DNA from: Camellia lanceoleosa
Lineage: Eukaryota; Streptophyta; Magnoliopsida; Ericales; Theaceae
Assembly: GCA_025200525.1 (NCBI GenBank)
Contig: CM045770.1
Coordinates: 122,799,429 to 122,863,428, forward strand
Length of the DNA: 64,000 nucleotides
Reading direction: 5' to 3'
Part shown: positions 57,064-64,000 of the stretch, one piece after another
Layout: each line of letters begins with the position of its first letter
Numbering within the stretch: position 1 is the stretch's first letter
Notes under the pieces: model-generated
Seen by the model: only the letters and a program-made list of their open reading frames with translations
Databases searched by the model: none
What the model was told of the DNA's origin: nothing
Position numbers and translations under genes: made by a program

Positions 57064-60000
57064 TGTAACAAGCCCGCGAGGGACCTCGGCTACAGTTCGG
57101 ACTCTCATTTTTTTGTTTGTTGCGGTTCTTAATCTGAACCAAAGAGTCCAACTCTGGCAAATCGTTTTGAGAAAAATAGATTTTGAAAAGAAGTGCCAAA
57201 CATGGACTGCTTTGCCAGATACAGAGTCGCCACCTAAATATTTTTTAAAATGGGAAATTTAGGAAACCCTGACTCGATGCCGAAGGCCACGTGTCCGTCA
57301 TCACCAAAGTTGTCTTGGCTCAGGAGCTTGGGTACAATCGGAGAAGGTCAACTATGAGCACCCCCTTTCGCTCGGTCCGAAGACCGGCCTCTACAAACCA
57401 TGATATCCGATTTTGAAAACGTTATGTGTTCTTATTCCGGTTATTAGCTTGGAATTACTATGTTATGCGCACAGCAAACAAGTATAGACTAGATTGCCTA
57501 ATTTGGAAACAAGCATTGCATATCCGTTTGTTTTGAAAAGCGCTTTGGAATTTGCTACTCGCAAGTAGGCTAAAACACGGATTTCAACGAGTTTTTCCAA
57601 CTCAAACAATCCAACCTTCACCTACAAGCATTCAAACAGTTTATCTCATATAAGCACTTAGCCACATGGTAAGCATACTATCATGGCAACATTCACACGC
57701 ATGCGATATGCTAAAGCGAAAATACTTACATCGTACACCATGCCAAAACAATAAACTAGTTAGCAAACATGCATGTCCTAGTTCATGTTAAAATGACTAA
57801 TGCAACACAAGCAAAATGTGATTAGGATAGGCTCGGCTAATCTACGATGACATGTGAAATGCTACAACTAACACGTATTCAATTTGGAAATTGAAATACA
57901 GATGCAGTTAGAATGATGCGCCGAGCCCGGTGCATGTAAGACAAATGAATGGATGCACGCATGCATTGCATGAGGTATGCTAATTTAAACGTGCCCTAAT
58001 ACTAACCATCAAAGCAGGTAAATAAAAGGGAAGAAAGAAGTGGGGATTGGAAGACATACACACCATTCACACACACTTATTACAGATTTGCCCTCGCCCG
58101 GAGGGACGAAATAAATAATACAAATTAATTAACTACGCAAGCTAATTAAATATTACAAATTGCCTAATTAGTTAACAAACTAATTAAACTAGGAAAAGTA
58201 GTAAACCGCCTCGGGAGGAGAGCCAGATGCAGCGCATGCTCGAGTCCTGCTCGGAAGTGCACGGCCATGCATAGTCTGCCTCTGTTTTCCCTGCCCTGCC
58301 TCTCTGAAGACTGCCAAAGTCTCAAGGATGCCTCTCTGGATACTGGGAATCACCACCGGCTGAGTAGAATTACCACCGGCAGTGAATTGTGGTCATCGGC
58401 ACAAAATGAATCCATCGGCTGGTGATTTACTGCCGGTCGGCAATGTATACTGCCAGTCGGCAAAGAGTGCCTGCAGAACCTGCAACTCACAGTAGCAGAG
58501 GACAGAACTTGCTTGGCAATACAATTCAAGCAATGTATGCACCAATCATGTCCCCTATCATGTTTGTGGCTCAAAGAGGCATGTGTCTCGATTCTCGGAC
58601 CACCAATCACGCATTTCCATGCATAATGGCCCAAAGAATCAAGTGTTCAACTTTCATGTCAAATGAAATGCAAACCAAACAAACGAACCAAGGCCCAATT
58701 CCTATCACCAAGTCAAGGAACAAGGCATGCATGCAAGATGCAATGCAACCTAGGCATGTAAGCTAAGGATGCAACATGGCATGGCAAGACACTTATGCAA
58801 GCATACAAGCAAACATGCGGCAATGCAAACTGATGAAAAGGTGGACTTAGACATGATTTAGGCAACTCTAAATAGGCCTAAAACAGTGACCAAAAACCAA
58901 GGAATTGGGATCAAACATACATACACACATGCAAGTAAGTTGGGCCAACACTTAGGCATTAAATAAGCAACTCTAAGTCACACTTGAAAGGGGATATCAT
59001 GGACAATTAGCATGCAACATAAGCTCTGAAAATCATGTTAAAACATGGTGCCAAACCAAGCAACAAGGCAAGCTAAACATGCAACAATGGTCCAAGCATT
59101 CAAGGCTCACCAAAGAGGCAATGGACTACACTTAGTACAACCACACATGGCAAGACTTAGGCAACCAAAAACAGAGTTTTAACACATGAAACTAAGCCCA
59201 AAAGACCAACTAGATAGCATCTAGATGGTTTGAATTTAAAGGCATGCATAAATGCTAAAACATGGAGCATGCAAGGCAAGCTTCCAAAGCTTCAAAGAGG
59301 CATCCAAGGCAAACATATGAGCATGTCCAAGGGACTGAAATAACATGTAGGGTGGTTCCAAACCACCGAAATGATGCAAGCAACACATACTACACATTCA
59401 CATACTTGAAGCATACAAGCTCAAATACAAACGAGCTATACTAAGCATGCCAAGATCGACCCAAACAACTATGGATAGACCTAATACATGGCAAAATGAG
59501 CACAAAACCTTCACAAGGCTAAACCTAAAACATGCTAGAGCAAAGGCTAACAACCTAAGGCATATTAAGACAATAACAAGGCATTACATGGTAGGTATGC
59601 TAAGTATGCATGGTGTACCAAAACCAACACACAAAAAGGTTATATCATGGCATAATAAGCATGGAAAACAGCCAAGACATGATCAATACACACTCTAACA
59701 CGATGCTCTCTCAAGAGGCCAAAAAGGGTCCCTTTCAAGGACAACAAGGAGAGGGGGTGGCCCTCTCCTTTTGGAGACTTCAAGGCACTATCTCCACCAC
59801 TGAAATCTCTCAAGATTTCAGTGGTGAAGAGGCCCAAACACCAAAGTCTCGAAACTTGCACAAAAATAGCACAAAAAGGATCCTTACAAGGCTTAGGAGG
59901 GGTCAAACAAACCCAAACCACAAAACACTCTTAACAAACAATCAAGAGGGCTAAAAAACAGAACTTTTTTGTATTATACACTAAGCACGAAAACAGCTCT

Positions 60001-60789
60001 AAGATAGGTAGAAAAGCAATGCAAAAATGGAGAATAAAATGGAAGTTTCTCACCCTTGTAGATCACCTTCACAAATGATGCTCCAACAGCCCTCCTTGGC
60101 TTGAATCCAGCTCCAAAACACCAAAACCAGCCCCTTAGAACCTCAGTAGCCAAAGGAAGGTGAAGCACTAGGTGTTTGTGTGCAATAGTATGGACTAAAA
60201 CACCTAGAATACAAAGAGAGAAAAAGAGAGATAGGAGATATGTATGAACCCTAACCCTAAAACTAGAGCTTCTCTTTGTGTTTTTCTCTCCAAAATTCTC
60301 TAACCCCCCATGCCAAGAGAAGAGACCCTTCTCTTATAGGCAACAAACTTGTAAAGCTTATACAACAAGCTTACAAGGAGGGCATCCCTTCATACACGTG
60401 TATGGAGGGGAACCAAACGCCACACAGCTGTCCTAAAATATCTGCAAAAGCAGATGAACAGTAGTCGGCTGGCCAAAAATGTCATTTTGACAAAAATGAC
60501 TGCCGACAACAAGAGTGCCGACCGCCACATACATTGCCGGTGGCAACAAAAACCGGTGGCCTCTAGCCATCGGTGGTGTGTGGGGATGCCTCACAAGGCA
60601 TTCCTGCCCCTCAAGGCAAAAACACAAGTGTTTGGTGCAAAACCGGACACAAAAGCGGTCGAGTTTGGAGATCTGAGGCGGGCGCGTGGCGAGACCTCCG
60701 AACTCCAAACGAACACAAACATGGATAATCACCGAGTGTTCAAGCGGTGGCGTCAAGTCTTAAGGACGGTCAAAAATGGGGTGTCAACA
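57064..60789 (-). repeat. B4: 3' LTR of a family-B element
   Basis: TGTAACAAGCCC to GGGTGTCAACA, 3726 bp. It is nested inside B3, and internal sequence with a polypurine tract follows on the right, so this is the 3' LTR of a larger minus-strand element. It shares the family's AGAGTCGCCACCTAAATATT block and the hairpin pair. Near 58340-58500 and 60460-60560 it has many CCACCGGC and GCCGGTCGGC motifs. Confidence 0.82.
59748..59826. other. Pair of conserved hairpins in B4
   Basis: Hairpin 1: GGAGAGGG, loop GGTGG, CCCTCTCC (59748-59768). Hairpin 2: CACCACTGAAATC, loop TCTCAA, GATTTCAGTGGTG (59795-59826), 13 perfect pairs. Same order and spacing as 8978-9056. Confidence 0.88.
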
Positions 60790-60805
60790 GTTGCCCCTCT
60801 ATTGC
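60790..60805 (-). promoter_or_regulatory. Polypurine tract of the family-B element
   Basis: Minus strand CAATAGAGGGGCAAC abuts the LTR start TGTTGACACCCC. This fixes the orientation of family B as minus here. Confidence 0.82.
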
Positions 60806-61263
60806 AGAACTCGAAAGTCATAATAATGACGGGAGTGAATGTCAAAGCCCAGAGACGACCCATTTTTGACAAGGCCGAAGACTTGGACAAACATGCAAGA
60901 CAAACAAGGTATGCGCCCGAAGGCAGGGGCAAAATGCAACTGAAAATGCAAGAAGCCGAGCATAACTTATGATCATGCAAAGAAAACTGTAACGAAGCAC
61001 ACATGCAACAGTTTTAAGCTTACATACACCAGACTACACTACAATGCAGAAAGGATGTAAGAGAATTATGTAATTCTCTGTACGTCTCACGCGGAGGATA
61101 CAATACCTGTGCGGCTCGTCCGGTTGCACCGGCCTCAAATGAACCGTACATACAATATCGTGCCTGAAAAGAAAACAAACTTAACAGGTACAATATCGTT
61201 AGCAACATGCATGACAAGGCAAATGAAAGCAAGACAACGCAGGTCACCAGGAATATAAGACAA

Positions 61264-61990
61264 TGCAAATGAGGCACGCATGCTAATGCAAATGACGACA
61301 CGCATGTCAACGAAAATGCGACACGCATGCCAATGGAAATGAGGCACACATGTTGATGAAGAAGATGGGGCACACCTGCCAATGGAAATGAGACACGCAT
61401 GCCGATGAAGATGGGGCACACATGCCAGTGGAAATGAGACACGCATGTCGATGAAAGTGAGGCACACATGCCGATGAAAATGAGGCACACGTGCCAATGA
61501 AAATGAGGCACACGTGCCAATGGGAATGAGGCACACGTGCCAATGCAAATGAGGCACACGTGCCAATGAGAATGAGGCACACGTGCCAATGCAAATGAGG
61601 CACACGTGCCAATGAGAATGAGGCACACGTGCCAATGAGAATGAGGCACACGTGCCAATGCAAATGAGGCACACGTGCCAATGAAAATGAGGCACACGTG
61701 CCAATGCAAATGAGGCACACGTGCCAATGCAAATGAGGCACACGTGCCAATGAGAATGAGGCACACGTGCCAATCCAAATGCGGCACACGTGCCAATGCA
61801 AATGAGGCACACGTGCCAATGCAAATGAGGCACACGTGCCAATGAGAATGAGGCATACGTGCCAATGCAAATGAGGCACACGTGCCAATGAGAATGAGGC
61901 ACACGTGCCAATGCAAATGAGGCACACATGCCAATGCAAATGAGGCACACATGCCAATGAGAATGAGGCACACGTGCCAATGTAAATGAG
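61264..61990. repeat. 23-bp minisatellite with CACGTG in most units
   Basis: About 31 units of the form TGCCAATGAGAATGAGGCACACG. The left third has ACATG or GCATG in place of ACGTG. About 19 units (61486-61980) keep an exact CACGTG. Because 23 is not a multiple of 3 and no stop occurs, all three minus frames stay open over long distances. Confidence 0.95.
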
Positions 61991-62225
61991 GAATGATGCA
62001 AGTGTGATACGCATGCCTCATAAGATGCAAAATAATACAAATGAGACACGCATGCCTCATAAGATGCAAAATGATACCAATGAGACACGCATGCCTCATA
62101 GGAATGGAAAATGATACGAGTGTGACACGCATGCCACACGGAATGTAAAATGTAAATGAGACACGCATGCCTCAGGGAAATGCAAAATGATGCAAGTGTG
62201 ACACGCATGCCACACGGAATGTAAA
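61990..62225. repeat. Longer related repeat with ACACGCATGCC
   Basis: Four to five units of about 45-60 bp with ACACGCATGCCTCATA or ACACGCATGCCACACG and GATGCAAAATGAT. Apparently derived from the same sequence family as the adjacent minisatellite. Confidence 0.8.
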
Positions 62226-62246
62226 AATAATGCAAACGGACTTAAA

Positions 62247-62480
62247 TGCGTAACAACGCACGTGTTTTGGAATGCATGACAATGCATGGTAAGGGCATGC
62301 ACGACAACGCGAACGATGCGCGAGGCGATGTATGTATTGAAATACATGACAATGCTTGTAATAAAAATGCAATGACAATGCATGAGAGATGTGCATGACA
62401 ATGCAAGGGGTGCGTGTTACAACGCATGTAGTATGTGCATAACAATGCAACTGTGAGGCGCATGATAGCGCGATGTAATG
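62247..62480. repeat. Array of small hairpins with ACA loops
   Basis: Units such as TGCGT-AACA-ACGCA (62247-62260), ATGCAT-GACA-ATGCAT (62272-62287), TGCAT-GACA-ATGCA (about 62390) and TGCAT-AACA-ATGCA (about 62437), spaced irregularly by 25-60 bp. Confidence 0.65.
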
Positions 62481-63226
62481 CACTGAAATACTGCGATGAA
62501 CGCGTGCAACGCTCACGGGGCAACTTTTGAATCTTGTAAAAGGCAAAAAGGATATCAAAGGATACAACATTGTATGAGTTGGAGTGCTACGCACAGAAGA
62601 TGCGGTGCGAGGTCAAAACGGAGGCCGGTTGAGCGTCAGAGATACACTTTCTTGCACTTTCTTGAGCTATGAAGACCAAAAACTACTCATATGGCCTAAA
62701 AAAGGTTGTGGGAACACCACCGGCCGGGAGGGGAAGCCACCGGCTGTCCACTGGCTGCAAAATAATTTCATCGGCACAATATTCTGCCGGCCGGCACAAA
62801 ATGTTGCCGACCGGCAAAAAGTTCCTGAGTCGGGGCAGATTCGACATTTCACCATGGGTGTTTTAAAATAGGGTTTCTAATTTCTCACTTCCTCCCTAGC
62901 CGAAAAACCACACCCTCTCTCTCTAGAGCGTTTTTCCCTCCTCTTTTCTCCGTTTCTTCGCGTTCTACGCCCGTTTCGTCGTCGGATTCACGATTTTCTT
63001 CGCGTTTCGGACATTTTCAACCGAACAAATTTTTGTTTTGGTGCCTCTTTTTCCGTTCCCACCTTTTTGGGGTTTGTTCCCCTCGCTTTCCTCTTGATTT
63101 CCGTACCCTTTTCACATCCCGGCTTTTTTGGCCATTTTCGACCTTCTCGGGGGTTGACTTTTCAGTTGACTTTCTATATTCTAGCCCGGTTTTCCTCCTT
63201 TCGGCTATTTTCTCATCATTCTTGAC

Positions 63227-63450
63227 ATGGTGGACGACATTCCACGCGGTGGGACTTCCCCGGATCACGAGATGGATCCCGGGGTCGAGCTCCTACCTTT
63301 GAGCGAGCGCCCGTTCGACCCGGCGACCTACCGATCGTTGATTCATGTTCTGGTCTGACGGACGATCGCCGCCATCAGAGTTTCGACATGGCGTTGGATC
63401 CCGAAGCTTATTCGAGCTCGCCTCTCACCTATCCTTCGGCGCTTCCGAGG
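63227..63450 (+). CDS. Possible first exon, unrecognised protein, plus strand
   Basis: I do not recognise the product. ATG 63227 opens a frame of 43 codons (MVDDIPRGGTSPDHEMDPGV, ELLPLSERPFDPATYRSLIH) ending in TGA at 63356. The next frame carries on from about 63350 with LTDDRRHQSFDMALDPEAYS and SSPLTYPSALPR and then meets GTAACA, a possible splice donor at about 63450. Upstream (62870-63226) is CT-rich and free of ATG near the start, like a plant 5' leader. GC content and codon choice differ from the surroundings. It is antisense to the family-B element. It could be a captured host exon, an antisense extra ORF of the element, or chance; the frame break argues for a pseudogene. Confidence 0.3.
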
Positions 63451-63644
63451 TAACATTTTTTTCTCTGCTTTATTTTCTGCAATGTAGAACTTTTTAACTA
63501 TCAACTGCCATAACTGATTACAGTCTTTAACTGCTTAGTTCCAATACACCGATACTCTGTATATTGTAGTTAATTGCAAATGCACTTGCAACTGATTATC
63601 TGTTTAAGACTCACACGTGCACACACACTACACTAGCCTTGAAC

Positions 63645-64000
63645 CACTCAACACACGGCACACACCGTATTCCACTGCAAACACCGACACCCAATACCTG
63701 TTTGAATCTGAAAATATGCACGCATGCCACATTTGCACTGAACCACTCAAACACGCTGACGCATCACACGTTGTAGTTCATCAGAAGCACACCGCACCCA
63801 GATTGCTTGAATCTGAAAATATGCACGCATGCCAAATTCGCACTGATTTACGCAAACACGCTGACGTATCACACGTTGTAGTTCACTGTAAGCACACCGG
63901 CACCCGGTATCTGTTTGAATTTGAAAATACGCACGCATGCCAAATTTGCACTGATTCACGCCAACACGCTGACGCATCACACGTTGTAGTTCACTGTAAG
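63645..64000. repeat. 105-108-bp tandem repeat at the right edge
   Basis: CACGCTGACGCATCACACG recurs at 63752, 63857 and 63965 (periods 105 and 108), with GAAAATATGCACGCATGCCA and GCACTGA between. It runs off the window. The 77-residue minus open stretch over it comes from the repeat. Confidence 0.92.

Larger units (their letters stand above)
49825..64000 (-). mobile_element. Element C: chromodomain Ty3/gypsy element, left part, with nested insertions
   Basis: 3' LTR (49825-51864), polypurine tract and pol (52260-55284) are on the minus strand. At 55285, inside or just upstream of protease, a family-B LTR begins and nested family-B sequence fills the rest of the window. The gag and 5' LTR of C must lie beyond 64000. 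Confidence 0.83.
60806..64000 (-). mobile_element. Internal 3' region of the family-B element, no pol seen
   Basis: More than 3 kb upstream of the polypurine tract without pol domains. It contains a 23-bp minisatellite, short hairpin units, GC-rich TGCCGGCCGGCA motifs (62785-62796) and, on the plus strand, a possible exon at 63227. Long non-coding regions with tandem repeats between pol and the 3' LTR occur in Tat/Ogre-type elements. Confidence 0.65.

Noticed and set aside
60246..60262. Telomere-like ACCCTAACCCTAAA
   Set aside because: Only two units inside LTR B4. It may be a telo-box type promoter motif but not telomeric DNA.
61264..61990. CRISPR-like array
   Set aside because: The repeats are contiguous 23-bp units without unique spacers, and the context is plant retroelements.
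61020..62235. Three large overlapping minus-strand reading frames of 382, 366 and 235 codons
   Set aside because: They are translations of the 23-bp minisatellite in different frames. The repeat has no stop codon in any minus frame, so the length has no meaning.
62584..62871. 95-codon plus-strand frame
   Set aside because: It overlaps the GCCGGC-rich element sequence, with no domain, and its text recurs in LTR B4 without an open frame.

Overview
This window looks like nuclear DNA from a flowering plant, most likely a woody eudicot. I cannot name the species. It holds no recognisable host gene, rRNA gene or tRNA gene. Nearly everything is transposable-element sequence, mostly LTR retrotransposons nested in one another and broken by stops and frameshifts. 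AT-rich non-coding DNA with small DNA transposons fills the gaps.

Layout. 1-3960 (+): the 3' half of a Tat-lineage Ty3/gypsy element (RT, two RNase H domains, integrase) followed by about 12 copies of a 61-bp tandem repeat. 4155-24905 (-): 'element A', a chromodomain-type Ty3/gypsy element. Its 5' LTR (22334-24905), primer site, gag, protease, RT, RNase H, integrase and polypurine tract are all traceable. Its 3' LTR is cut into pieces by a 5.1-kb solo LTR (family B, 5357-10451), a solo LTR of its own family (10536-12980, target duplication AGAAC) and a truncated RTE-type LINE (about 13552-13881). Another family-B LTR (17573-21161) separates gag from protease. 24906-31160 (+): a Ty1/copia element with both LTRs and a degenerate gag-pol. 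31161-35049: AT-rich DNA with MITE-like elements.

35050-39841 (+): a non-autonomous copia-like element with two LTRs of about 678 bp that encodes only Gag, in one unbroken frame with four nonsense codons. It split a MITE. 40037-42048: unclassified repeat. 42049-44546: a third family-A solo LTR with target duplication GAGTG. 44552-47221: AT-rich DNA with a MITE and a Helitron 3' terminus. 47222-49824 (-): 'element D', an LTR plus part of its interior. 49825 to the right edge (-): 'element C', a second chromodomain gypsy element. It is invaded at 55285 by a family-B LTR, itself invaded at 57064 by a family-B element whose LTR (57064-60789), polypurine tract and part of the interior are present.

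The LTRs carry much non-coding structure: arrays of perfect palindromes, two conserved hairpins at a similar distance downstream of the likely TATA boxes in family B, a conserved bulged hairpin, and a 23-bp minisatellite with about 19 exact CACGTG G-box cores. A possible host-like or antisense exon lies at 63227-63450. Nothing here works as a gene pathway: the elements are fossils at different stages, and their nesting gives a relative order of insertion.
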